A stretch of 64,000 bases of DNA, from positions 186,001 through 250,000 of the forward strand of contig NZ_JACTVJ010000017.1 of assembly GCF_014493765.1 (NCBI RefSeq), read 5' to 3'. Shown here piece after piece: positions 42,444 through 50,743 of this stretch (within the stretch, counting starts at the first letter, position 1; the number at the start of each line of letters is the position of its first letter). The stretch is from Streptomyces polyasparticus. GTDB lineage: Bacteria; Actinomycetota; Actinomycetes; Streptomycetales; Streptomycetaceae. The position numbers were made by a program, and so were the translations under genes. Under the pieces are notes generated by a model. It had not been told where the DNA came from and made no database searches. It worked only from the letters and a program-made list of their open reading frames with translations.

Positions 42444-45400
42444 GCGACGGCGCGATCGATGCACAACAGCCCACGGTTGGTCTCTACGAGAAGCTGATCA
42501 CGCTACGGCTGGAGGGCCAGCTCAAGGAACTCTCCAGCCAGGGGTGGGCGACCATCGCAGACTCCGTAGGGGATGAGTCCGCACCGCATGTGCTGGCTCG
42601 GCATGTAGCCGAGACCGTGAAGCGCGTCCTGAGGGAGCTCAAGCCTGAGGAACGTGTCCATGCCGCCAACCACATCTTGGAGTCCATCAGCACCCTTGAT
42701 GGCGCCAAGGAGTGGGTGGACATGGTCTCGGACGGCCCGCGGCAGCTACTCGCCTTGGCCAAGCAGGAGGCCCCAGGTGTCTATGCGGTACGTCCCGCCA
42801 CGCCCCTGTCCGACGCAGGCCTGATCACCAACTCCCCTGACGACCCAAGCCTCGGTTTCGAGCTGCGCGCCGAACTCGCCACGGCAGACCGCATCGACCT
42901 CCTCTGCGCCTTCGTCAAGTGGCACGGACTGCGCGTGATCGAGAAGTCATTGGCCGCCGCTCGCGACCGCGGCGTTCCTATCCGTGTGCTCACCACGACA
43001 TACATCGGTGCCACAGACCGGCGCGCTCTCGACCGCTTGGTGCGTGAGTTCAACGCCGAAGTGAAGGTCAACTACGAGACACGGTCGACGCGGCTGCACG
43101 CCAAGGCGTGGCTGTTCCACCGCAACAGCGGCTACGACACCGCCTACGTCGGCAGCTCCAACCTCTCCAAGGCCGCCCTTCTCGACGGCCTCGAGTGGAA
43201 CGTCCGGCTGTCGACCATCGCCACACCAGACGTGATCCGCAAGTTCGATGCGACCTTCGATGCCTACTGGAACGACCTGTCTTTCGAGATATACGACCCG
43301 GACGCAGACGGCACCCGACTCGACGAGGCGCTGAGCATCGCGAGCGGCAAGTCCGCCACGACCGCAGCCGAACGCAGGATCACCCTCTCCGGTCTGGAAG
43401 TACGCCCCTACGCCCATCAGCGGGACATGCTGGAACGTCTCGAAGTGGAGCGTGAGGTGCACGACCGGCATCGCAATCTCCTGGTAGCCGCCACCGGCAC
43501 AGGAAAGACCGTGATGGCGGCGCTCGACTACAAGCAACTCCGCAAGAAGCACGGCCGCGACCTTCGGCTGCTCTTCGTCGCTCACCGCAAAGAGATACTT
43601 CAGCAGTCGATGCGCACCTACCAGGACGTACTCATCGACGCCAACTTCGGTGAAGAGCTCTACGGCGGCGAGATCCCTGCAAGAGAGAACCATGTCTTCG
43701 CCAGCGTGCAGTCACTCAACTCACGTACGTTGGAACGCCTTCAGCCCGACCACTTCGACGTCATCGTGATCGACGAGTTCCATCACGGCACTGCACCGAC
43801 CTATCGGCGCATCGTTGAGCACTTCCGTCCAGCCGAGCTCCTCGGTCTGACCGCCACTCCCGAGCGGACTGACGGAAAGAACATCCAAGACGAGTTCTTC
43901 GATGGACGCATCGCCGCCGAAATGCGCCTGTGGGAAGCCCTGGAGAACGACCTCCTCAGCCCCTTCCACTATTTCGGCATCAGCGACAACACCGATCTGA
44001 CATCGGTGGCATGGAAGCGCGGTGGCTACGAGGAGTCGGCACTCAGCAACGTACTTTCCAGCAATGGGGCCCGCGCACGACTCATCGTCAAGAAGGTCAA
44101 AGAGAAGATCGCCGAGCCAGGCGCCATGCGCGCATTGGGCTTCTGTGTCTCCGTAGCCCATGCCCACTTCATGGCGGACTTCTTCCGCACTGCAGGGCTC
44201 AACGCCGTCGCGCTCTCTGGCGAAACGAATCCAGAGGTACGCAAGCGAGCACTCGACGACCTGAGAACCGGAGACTTGCAGGTCATCTTCTCGGTCGACC
44301 TCTTCAATGAGGGACTGGACATCCCCGATGTGGATACGTTGCTGCTCCTGCGCCCCACCGCCAGCGCCACGGTCTTCCTCCAGCAACTCGGCCGCGGATT
44401 GCGTCGCACCGACAGCAAACCCGTGCTCACAGTTCTCGACTTCATCGGCCAGCACCGCAAGGAGTTCCGGTTCGAGAACCAGTTCAGAGCGCTCACAAGT
44501 CTCACGCGCAAGCGTCTACTTGAGCACATCGAGTGGGATTTCCCCCAGCTTCCCTCCGGCTGCCAGATCCTCCTTGAGGAAAAGGCCAAGCACACCATCA
44601 TCGACAACATCAAGGCCCAGATCGGTGTCAACGTAACCGCTCTCGCCCGCGAAGTCGCCGACTACGGTGAAGTCGACTTGAGCCGCTATCTCGACCAGAG
44701 TGGCCGGGAGTTGAAGGAGCTCTATCGCGGTAGCGGCAACTCCTGGACAGGGCTTCTGCGTCGTTCCGGCCTCCTCAAGGGTGAAGCTCCCGAAGGCGAG
44801 GCCGCGCTCCTCAAGCGCATCCCGGCCTTCCTGCACGTGGATGATCCGCTGCGTGTGGCCGCGTACTCCCGCCTGGTGGAAGACAACGCCCCGCCCTACG
44901 CCGACCTGGACCCCCAGACTCAGGCGTACGCCCGGATGTTCTTCTTCCAGCTCTGGCCTTTGGGCGGCGTCACGCGCAAGGGTTTTGACTCATACGACGC
45001 CGGCTTCGCCACTCTCCGCGATCAGCACGCATTCCGTAGCGAGCTGCGCCAGGTCCTGGCCTACAACCTCGAGCACACCGAGCACATCCCGGTCCCGCTC
45101 CTCGGCGACCACGCGGGCATTCCCCTCACTGTGCACGCCTCGTACAGCCGCGAGGAGATCCTCCCGGCCCTCGGGCAGTCGTATATCGGCGGCTTCATGC
45201 CCGGCGACTTCCGTGAAGGCGTCAAGTGGTGTGAGTCGTTCAAGACGGATGCGCTCTTGGTGACGAGAGAGAAGGACGAAAAGGACTTCTCCCCGCAGAC
45301 CCGCTACCACGACTACGCCCTGACCACGAAGCGCTTTCACTGGGAATCTCAGAACAGCACCTCGGACACCTCCCCCACCGGCCGGCGCTACCAACGCCAC

Positions 45401-45598
45401 GAAGCCGAGGGTAGCCACGTCCTGCTCTTCATCCGTCGCTACAAGAGCACAGATATCGGCGGCCCTCAGCCGTGGATGCTGCTCGGCCCCGCCTCATACG
45501 TGGAGCACACGGGAAGCAAGCCAATGGCGATCACTTGGGAGTTGAAGCACGAGATTCCGGCGGAGGTGTGGTCGTACTCAGCTATCGCGGCGAGCTAG
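42440..45598 (+). CDS. PLD-nuclease / DEAH helicase / DUF3427 protein
   Basis: 1052 residues from the ATG overlapping the SEC-C stop. Residues about 115-290 are a phospholipase-D-like (HKD) nuclease domain with RLHAKAWLF (His220) and AYVGSSNLSKAAL. A superfamily 2 helicase follows: Walker A AATGTGKT (about 350), DEFHH (445-449), LTATPERTDG (about 473), and the second RecA domain with IFSVDLFNEGLDIPDVDTLLLLRPTASATVFLQQLGRGLRR. About 720-1052 is DUF3427. Such proteins cut or process DNA and recur in defence islands; the natural target is unknown. Third-position GC is lower than in flanking genes, a hint of transfer. Confidence 0.9.
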   Translation: MSDGAIDAQQPTVGLYEKLITLRLEGQLKELSSQGWATIADSVGDESAPHVLARHVAETVKRVLRELKPEERVHAANHILESISTLDGAKEWVDMVSDGPRQLLALAKQEAPGVYAVRPATPLSDAGLITNSPDDPSLGFELRAELATADRIDLLCAFVKWHGLRVIEKSLAAARDRGVPIRVLTTTYIGATDRRALDRLVREFNAEVKVNYETRSTRLHAKAWLFHRNSGYDTAYVGSSNLSKAALLDGLEWNVRLSTIATPDVIRKFDATFDAYWNDLSFEIYDPDADGTRLDEALSIASGKSATTAAERRITLSGLEVRPYAHQRDMLERLEVEREVHDRHRNLLVAATGTGKTVMAALDYKQLRKKHGRDLRLLFVAHRKEILQQSMRTYQDVLIDANFGEELYGGEIPARENHVFASVQSLNSRTLERLQPDHFDVIVIDEFHHGTAPTYRRIVEHFRPAELLGLTATPERTDGKNIQDEFFDGRIAAEMRLWEALENDLLSPFHYFGISDNTDLTSVAWKRGGYEESALSNVLSSNGARARLIVKKVKEKIAEPGAMRALGFCVSVAHAHFMADFFRTAGLNAVALSGETNPEVRKRALDDLRTGDLQVIFSVDLFNEGLDIPDVDTLLLLRPTASATVFLQQLGRGLRRTDSKPVLTVLDFIGQHRKEFRFENQFRALTSLTRKRLLEHIEWDFPQLPSGCQILLEEKAKHTIIDNIKAQIGVNVTALAREVADYGEVDLSRYLDQSGRELKELYRGSGNSWTGLLRRSGLLKGEAPEGEAALLKRIPAFLHVDDPLRVAAYSRLVEDNAPPYADLDPQTQAYARMFFFQLWPLGGVTRKGFDSYDAGFATLRDQHAFRSELRQVLAYNLEHTEHIPVPLLGDHAGIPLTVHASYSREEILPALGQSYIGGFMPGDFREGVKWCESFKTDALLVTREKDEKDFSPQTRYHDYALTTKRFHWESQNSTSDTSPTGRRYQRHEAEGSHVLLFIRRYKSTDIGGPQPWMLLGPASYVEHTGSKPMAITWELKHEIPAEVWSYSAIAAS

Positions 45599-46179
45599 AG
45601 CTGCTGTTGGGGATTGCGGAGCACACTTCCTGCGTAATCGACGAACGCTGCGTGAGCAAGAGCTGCCCTCTGGTCAGCTTCTCTCCAACGCTCCAGCCGC
45701 TCCTGCAGCGTTCCTTCAGCGCTTGGCGCAACGGCTTCCGCGAGCAGGCCGATCGAATCCATCGTGGCCACGTGCAAAGCGCGCCCGCACTGTGCGAGTG
45801 CCTCCGGTCTCCACAGGGCGAGTTCGCCACAGATCGACCCCATCACATGTGCATGCCCTCTGGCTTCGTCCCGTACAGCATCGGGGAAGCCTCTCTCCTG
45901 CCGTATCTCTATGGACGCGCGCCGGAGCGCATCATCCGCCGCCGCATACGCTTCAAGGAGTCGGACGCACGCCTGCTGCCGGTGCTCCTTCACCCAACGC
46001 GTGTGCTCGACCGCGGCTTGACTTCCCACTTGCGCGAGCGCGGCCTCAACGGCCTTCCTTCCTGCGATACGCGCGCCCCACGTGCCGCCGAACACCGCAC
46101 CGGCGACGCCGCCCCCTAGGCCGAGGATTCCCGCAACAACCGCCGCCAGCCCTTGATCCATCCGGACATCATCCTTCAT
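45595..46179 (-). CDS. Hypothetical membrane-anchored helical protein
   Basis: 194 residues. An N-terminal Gly/Ala-rich hydrophobic segment (residues about 10-32) is followed by a long, charged, helical domain (KEHRQQACVRLLEAYAAADDALRRASIEIRQE, LQERLERWREADQRAALAHAAF) predicted to be cytoplasmic. I do not recognise the family. The 3' end overlaps the stop of the helicase gene by 4 bp in convergent orientation, and it is divergent from the restriction-like gene at 46228. Codon use is more AT-rich than average, like its neighbours. Confidence 0.68.
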   Translation of the reverse strand: MKDDVRMDQGLAAVVAGILGLGGGVAGAVFGGTWGARIAGRKAVEAALAQVGSQAAVEHTRWVKEHRQQACVRLLEAYAAADDALRRASIEIRQERGFPDAVRDEARGHAHVMGSICGELALWRPEALAQCGRALHVATMDSIGLLAEAVAPSAEGTLQERLERWREADQRAALAHAAFVDYAGSVLRNPQQQL

Positions 46180-46227
46180 CCGGCCAACCTCTGCATGGCT
46201 GTCGGTGGCACCAATTAGCCTGCGATC

Positions 46228-47277
46228 ATGACGACTTCAGTGCCTTCCTTCCGACCTGGCGACATTCGTACGCGAGCAGAGATATATCGGGAGTTAGGCG
46301 GTACCGGGGGGACTGGCGGCATCGTCCCCTCGATCTCCAAGAAGACCGTTCTCCTCTTCTCGGATGCCCAGTCGGGCGAGAAGCTCGGCTATCGCGACGG
46401 CTGGCTCCGCGACCAGGGCACAGACGGCCCCATCTTCATGTACACCGGGGCGGGTCAGATCGGTGATCAGACGCTCACGAAGGTGAACAAGTCCGTTCTG
46501 CAGCACCGCGAGGAGGGCCGCACGCTCCACCTCTTCATACGCCACGGGAAGATCCCCAACACCGACACCAAGACCCACCGGTACATAGGCGCCTTCGAGC
46601 TGGCCGAAGATCCGCCCTACAAGTGGCGCCGAGCTAGGGACAAGGAGGGAGATGAACGCGACGTCGTCGTCTTCCGCCTTCGCCCCACCGGTGAGTACAA
46701 CCGGCTCAAGAGCGACGACATGCCGCTCCCGAGGGAGACCAGACCTCTCCGCTTCTTGGGCAGAGGAAGACGCTCCCCAGCTCCCACGTTTTCAAGAGGT
46801 AGGCGCGCCCGCGACCGTGCAGCTGCCCATGCTGTACCCCGCCAGGCTCAGACCTTGGTCTCTGACCTGTCCAGTGAACTCATCAGCCGCAATCAAGAGC
46901 TGATGGACCTGGAGGTCCATGCCCGCGGTCGGCAGGAAGCGATGGAGGCGGCCCTTTACAACGCTTCCGTGAACACCATCTATGAGCCCACCAACGACAC
47001 GACGCACCGCGAGGTGCTTGAGGCGCTCATGAAACTGGCCGACATCAGCCGCTACTTGAGCGAGCCCCACAACGGCCTACCGCTACGCTGCATGATCCTG
47101 ACCCCTGACGAGCCGGACGAGGACATCCGCGACCTGCTCGCTCACCAAGGCGTCGGCCTGATCTACCGCAACGCAGACGGCAGCTTCACTGAACTCCCCC
47201 TCGACACCCAGGGCTCCACTCCACCGACGCCGCCGCTCGCCTCTCTCTGCGCCGACTGCCCGCAACGCTCGGCCTGA
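46228..47277 (+). CDS. Restriction-endonuclease-like protein, degenerate; probable compensated frameshift
   Basis: 349 residues as a continuous frame. Residues 1-150 match a module I recall from Streptomyces restriction-type proteins: FRPGDIRTRAEIYRELGG, LLFSDAQSGEKLGYRDGW, MYTGAGQIGDQTL and LFIRHGK. The C-terminal part (VNTIYEPTNDTTHREVLEALMKLADISRYL, CMILTPDEPDEDIRDLLAHQGVGLIYRN) resembles the PD-(D/E)xK half of the same proteins, but where LYEAK is usual it has IYEPT, so nuclease activity is doubtful. Between about 46742 and 46855 the frame is Arg-rich with poor GC3 while the next frame has near-perfect GC3, suggesting two compensating indels. Codon 23 is TTA (46294). Confidence 0.65.
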   Translation: MTTSVPSFRPGDIRTRAEIYRELGGTGGTGGIVPSISKKTVLLFSDAQSGEKLGYRDGWLRDQGTDGPIFMYTGAGQIGDQTLTKVNKSVLQHREEGRTLHLFIRHGKIPNTDTKTHRYIGAFELAEDPPYKWRRARDKEGDERDVVVFRLRPTGEYNRLKSDDMPLPRETRPLRFLGRGRRSPAPTFSRGRRARDRAAAHAVPRQAQTLVSDLSSELISRNQELMDLEVHARGRQEAMEAALYNASVNTIYEPTNDTTHREVLEALMKLADISRYLSEPHNGLPLRCMILTPDEPDEDIRDLLAHQGVGLIYRNADGSFTELPLDTQGSTPPTPPLASLCADCPQRSA

Positions 47278-47279
47278 CT

Positions 47280-47711
47280 TCAGGGCTGCGGTTCGCGATT
47301 GAGCTCGAACCACACGGTCTTGCCGATGCCGCACGCGCGGAGCTCTGCACCCCAGGCGTCCGACAGGACGGAGAGCAGCGCCAGGCCGCGGCCACACTCC
47401 TCGTCCGTCGCCGGATTCCGGAGTACGGGCGGAGTGCTGCTCGCATCCGTGACCGAGATCCGTAGGCGGTCCGTCGTCAGGGTGGCACGTACGCAGATCT
47501 CGCGACCTGGCACCTTCGCGTGCCGGTACGCGTTGGTGGCCAGTTCGCTGAGCAGTAACTCGGCCGTTTCGCTCAGCGCATCCGGAAGGTGCCACGAACC
47601 GGCCTGCTCTCGCAGGAGAGTTCTCGCCCGACCTGCGCTGCGGGCGTGGCGCGGCAAGCGCCACTCAATGTCGGCGAGGACGGTTGCGGGAGCTTGTGGA
47701 GGTACGGGCAT
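47280..47711 (-). CDS. ATP-binding protein, HATPase_c_2 (RsbW-like anti-sigma/SpoIIAB type)
   Basis: 143 residues. The N box is LLLSELATNAYRHA and the G1-type motif is DEECGRGLALLSVLSDAWG; the last strand ends GKTVWFEL. It belongs to the large Streptomyces family of small GHKL proteins that act as serine kinases or ATP-dependent switches. It is divergent from an XRE-DUF5753/DUF397 pair, the usual WhiJ/BldB-type neighbourhood. Codon 52 is TTA (47556-47558), so translation should require the bldA tRNA. Confidence 0.85.
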   Translation of the reverse strand: MPVPPQAPATVLADIEWRLPRHARSAGRARTLLREQAGSWHLPDALSETAELLLSELATNAYRHAKVPGREICVRATLTTDRLRISVTDASSTPPVLRNPATDEECGRGLALLSVLSDAWGAELRACGIGKTVWFELNREPQP

Positions 47712-47791
47712 GGGCAGGTCCTTGCGGGCTGAGTTTCGTTGTTCGGCGAGCTCAGCGTCGCGTTGCGCTCTTACGCTTGAGGAGTAACGGC

Positions 47792-47842
47792 GCGGGTACG
47801 AAGGGTGTTTGTACCCGCCGTGTACCCGCCGTGTACCCGGGG
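47792..47842. promoter_or_regulatory. GTACCC repeat cluster between the HATPase and XRE genes
   Basis: GCGGGTAC (47792-47799) is inverted relative to GTACCCGC (47811-47818). GTACCCGCCGT is then repeated at 47811-47821 and 47822-47832, and again partly at 47833 (GTACCCGGGG). Spacing is 11 bp, one helical turn. It lies directly before the XRE start at 47854, a plausible autoregulatory operator. Confidence 0.6.
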
Positions 47843-47853
47843 AGGCCGGTGCC

Positions 47854-48666
47854 GTGACCGAGGCGAACTCTCAGCAACCACCGATCGCCTGGCGGTACTG
47901 CGGCAGCCAGATCAAGTTATGGCGCGACGGCGCCGGCGTGACCCGTCAGGCGCTTGCCGACGAGGCGAACTACGACTGCGAGACGGTCAAGTCGATGGAG
48001 AACGGTCGACGTCGGCCGACCATTCAGCTCCTAGAGGTCGCTGACCGGATGTGCCGTGCGGGTGGCAAGCTCGTCGCCGCGCAGCAGTACCTCAAGCCGG
48101 AGAAGTACCCCGAGTTCTCGCAGGACTTCATCCGATACGAGGCGGAGGCGATCGCCCTCAGCTCGTATCAGCCCTTGCTCATCCCTGGACTGCTCCAGAC
48201 GGAACAGACTGCGAGGGCGCTGCTCAATGCACACTGGCCGCCCTTGGATGACGAGGAGATCGAGGAACGGGTGGCCGCTCGGCTCGCACGGCAGGCGATC
48301 CTGGGCAATCGGACGCGGTCCTTCAGTTTCATCATCGGCGAGGCCGCGGTCACCAACCCGCTCGGTGACCCGAAGGGGCACAGAGCTCAGCTAGGGCACC
48401 TGAACCAGATGGCTACTGCCCGCAATGTGAGCGTCCAGGTCATGCCTGCCGGAGGCGCGCACCCGGGACTCAATGGCCCTTTCGTTCTGCTGGAGTTGGC
48501 CGAGCACGAGCATCTCGCATACGAGGAGGGGCAGACGGTGGGAGTGCTGCATTCCGATGCCGGGCGCGTGAGCAAGCTCATGCAGCGCCATACCATGATC
48601 CTCGGACTGACGCTCAGCCCTGCTGAGTCGGCACGCTTCATCGGCAGGCTGGAGGAGGAGCTATGA
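47854..48666 (+). CDS. XRE-family regulator with DUF5753 (WhiJ-type)
   Basis: 270 residues from a GTG at 47854, preceded by GGGGAGGCC; the ORF extends 15 codons further but through the operator repeats. HTH at about 15-75 (WRDGAGVTRQALADEANYDCETVKSMENGRRRP), then the DUF5753 ligand-like domain (LLIPGLLQTEQTARALL, FIIGEAAV, VQVMPAGGAHPGLNGPFVLLEL). WhiJ-type proteins control development and are paired with a DUF397 protein, here overlapping by 4 bp. Codon 22 is TTA (47917-47919), implying bldA dependence and late expression. Confidence 0.9.
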   Translation: MTEANSQQPPIAWRYCGSQIKLWRDGAGVTRQALADEANYDCETVKSMENGRRRPTIQLLEVADRMCRAGGKLVAAQQYLKPEKYPEFSQDFIRYEAEAIALSSYQPLLIPGLLQTEQTARALLNAHWPPLDDEEIEERVAARLARQAILGNRTRSFSFIIGEAAVTNPLGDPKGHRAQLGHLNQMATARNVSVQVMPAGGAHPGLNGPFVLLELAEHEHLAYEEGQTVGVLHSDAGRVSKLMQRHTMILGLTLSPAESARFIGRLEEEL

Positions 48667-48866
48667 ACACCGAGCTGGAGTGGTTCAAGTCCAGCTACAG
48701 CGGCACCGAGGGCGGCGACTGCCTCGAAGTCGCCCTCACCGCCGACGCCACCCACATCCGAGACTCGAAGCTCGGCCCCCGAAGCCCTCAGTTCGTGGTC
48801 GCCGCGGACACCTGGGGCGACTTCGTTGCCTTTGCGCAGAGCGCCATCCCGTACCCGGAGTCTTGA
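48663..48866 (+). CDS. DUF397 protein (BldB-like small regulator)
   Basis: 67 residues. Typical DUF397 sequence: WFKSSYSGTEGGDCLEVAL, HIRDSKLG, and FVAFAQSA at the C-terminus. DUF397 proteins bind or inhibit the neighbouring XRE-DUF5753 regulator and some act like toxin-antitoxin partners. It overlaps the regulator gene by 4 bp (ATGA). No TTA codon is present in this one. Confidence 0.92.
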   Translation: MNTELEWFKSSYSGTEGGDCLEVALTADATHIRDSKLGPRSPQFVVAADTWGDFVAFAQSAIPYPES

Positions 48867-49053
48867 GCCCCGAGCTTCGGGTAGCGAGCGTCGAGATTCA
48901 AGCGGTGTTTGCAGGGGTGGTTAGTTTTGGGTGGGGAACCCCCTCCCGACCCACCCGGGCTCAGCCCAACTACCGCACATACGCGCGCAGATGACCTTTC
49001 GTGATGGGCTTGCCACGCAGCGTCGCGACCGTCTAGCGTTCGCGACAACAAAC

Positions 49054-49089
49054 GACCCCGGCAGGTGCTGCGAACACCAGACCGGGGTC
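49054..49089 (+). promoter_or_regulatory. Hairpin in the leader of the zinc-ribbon HTH gene
   Basis: GACCCCGG (49054-49061) pairs with CCGGGGTC (49082-49089), with an inner GGTG/CACC pair. It lies 30 bp upstream of the ATG at 49119 and may be a terminator-attenuator. A GTCGCGA...TCGCGAC inverted pair sits just before it (49022-49046). Confidence 0.45.
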
Positions 49090-49118
49090 TCGACCTCAAG
49101 ATCGTACGGAGCGATCTC

Positions 49119-50198
49119 ATGGCGTACGAAAACTCTAACGCGCCCCTGCCCTCCCCCGCACACCCCATGGCCAACCCCGGCTACGGGAAGCGTTCCGTAC
49201 GCGGCCAAGAGGCAAGCTTTCAGGCTGACTTCAGTCGGCTCCCAATCCGTGCCGCGTATATCGCCGCGTTCATCGACCGGCTTCCCGAAGGTGCGGCTAT
49301 GGATGCGAAATCCCTCGCCAAGACCAGCCCCCTCTACGGGCAGCAGGCTGTCCGAGGCGCGCTCAATGAGCTCTCCCGCGCCGGGCACTTGCGTCGGGTG
49401 CGGCGGTTGAGCAGGTCCGAGGACGGCGGGTTCCGATGGGTCTCGCGCACCCTGTGGTCGCGCACCGCACAAGACGACGAATGGTGGACCCGCTATCTCG
49501 GCGCTGACGAGCGACGCCAGACTGCGGATGCCGCGACCGATGCGATCTCGACAGGCAGCCCAAGTCCCGATGTCGACGCCGCGACCGCACCCGCGCCCCG
49601 CCAGGCCCCCGTACCGGCAAAGCCCCCGTCGTCAGATCGCTCGACCGCCTACGCCGCTCTCGCTCAACTGGGCGAGATCACCCCGAAGTTAGCGCTGTCC
49701 GCCGCCGACTGTGCCACCCTCGCCGATCTTGCCGCGCAGTGGCTGGAGCGGGGCGCTACGGTTCCCCACCTCACCCAGGCCCTCACGGCCGACCTGCCCG
49801 AATACGTCCAAGCGCCCCGTGGCTTCGTACGTCACCGGCTACTGGAAAAGGTGCCACCCAAGCCATCCGCAGCCGAGCCCCGCTCGCACCACACGATCAT
49901 GGAGTGCACCAAGTGCGGCATCCCAGGCCGCCCTGAGGCACTACCAGAGGGTCTCTGCGGCACATGCCGTTCGGCCGACCCGTCACCTGATGCTGGCGCC
50001 CGCCGCCCCGTCGTCGACGCGCGGCGGCACGCCGCTGAACTCCGTCACGCCCTCACCGCCGCCCGCGCCCCTCGTCCGGCAGCGGCCCTGAGTCGAGGTT
50101 CCCGAGCCGACAAAGTGACCAAACGCCCCAAGCGAACAGGGGGATTCCGGGCGAACGACGGCACGGAAGGTCACTACGTCGGCGGCCCCAACCCCTAA
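49119..50198 (+). CDS. Helix-turn-helix and zinc-ribbon protein
   Basis: 359 residues from the ATG at 49119 (GGAG upstream); the ORF extends to 49065. A winged-HTH-like segment spans about 35-110 (LPIRAAYIAAFIDRLPEGAAMDAKSLAKTSPLYGQQAVRGALNELSRAGHLRRVRR). A Pro/Ala linker follows, then a helical domain (about 205-265) and a zinc ribbon CTKCG..GLCGTC (about 283-302). The tail is basic (KVTKRPKRTGGFRAN). It probably binds DNA. This kind of protein is common beside WhiJ-type loci. Codon 191 is TTA (49689-49691). The 3' end overlaps the convergent acetyltransferase gene by 4 bp. Confidence 0.72.
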   Translation: MAYENSNAPLPSPAHPMANPGYGKRSVRGQEASFQADFSRLPIRAAYIAAFIDRLPEGAAMDAKSLAKTSPLYGQQAVRGALNELSRAGHLRRVRRLSRSEDGGFRWVSRTLWSRTAQDDEWWTRYLGADERRQTADAATDAISTGSPSPDVDAATAPAPRQAPVPAKPPSSDRSTAYAALAQLGEITPKLALSAADCATLADLAAQWLERGATVPHLTQALTADLPEYVQAPRGFVRHRLLEKVPPKPSAAEPRSHHTIMECTKCGIPGRPEALPEGLCGTCRSADPSPDAGARRPVVDARRHAAELRHALTAARAPRPAAALSRGSRADKVTKRPKRTGGFRANDGTEGHYVGGPNP

Positions 50199-50743
50199 GC
50201 CGCCAACTCCGCCCGCGGATGCCCCGGCGCCAAGAACACCACCACCTCGTTGTCCTCCGACGGCAGTGGCCGGACCTCGTGCCAGCCGAGGCGGCGGTAG
50301 CTGGCCACCGTGGCCGCAGCGCGGCGGGCCATGGGGACCCAGGCGCGGCCCGATGGGGCGTCCTTGACCAGTTCGGAGAGCAGGGAGCGGCCGACGCCCG
50401 CCGGGCGGGCGCGGCGGCGGACGGCGAGTTCGTCGAGTTCCAGGGCGCCGGCGAGCAGGGAGTGCACGCGGTCCGGGCCCAGTTGGGATGCGACCTTCGC
50501 GTAGGTGCGCGTGTCCGGCAGGGACGCCGGCGTGAGGCGGGCGATGGCGAAGCCGTCGATGCCCTGGTCGGACTGGGCGAGTACGGCGCGGAAGCCGGGG
50601 CGGTCGGCTTCGTTGCACAGGCGGTAGTGGAAACGCTGGATCGATTCTTCGTCCTCGTTCCACGGCGGGGCCGAGAAGACCTCGGCGTACGCGTCGACCA
50701 GGTCTTCCACGAGGTCGAGAACGGTGGGTCCGTAACAGATCAC
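50195..50743 (-). CDS. GNAT-family N-acetyltransferase
   Basis: 182 residues from a GTG at 50743 preceded by AAGGAG. The acetyl-CoA binding motif A lies in LDELAVRRRARPAGVGRSLLSELV and motif B in ASYRRLGWHEV. These enzymes transfer acetyl groups from acetyl-CoA to amines on small molecules, antibiotics or proteins; the substrate is unknown. No TTA codon. Confidence 0.85.
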   Translation of the reverse strand: MICYGPTVLDLVEDLVDAYAEVFSAPPWNEDEESIQRFHYRLCNEADRPGFRAVLAQSDQGIDGFAIARLTPASLPDTRTYAKVASQLGPDRVHSLLAGALELDELAVRRRARPAGVGRSLLSELVKDAPSGRAWVPMARRAAATVASYRRLGWHEVRPLPSEDNEVVVFLAPGHPRAELAA

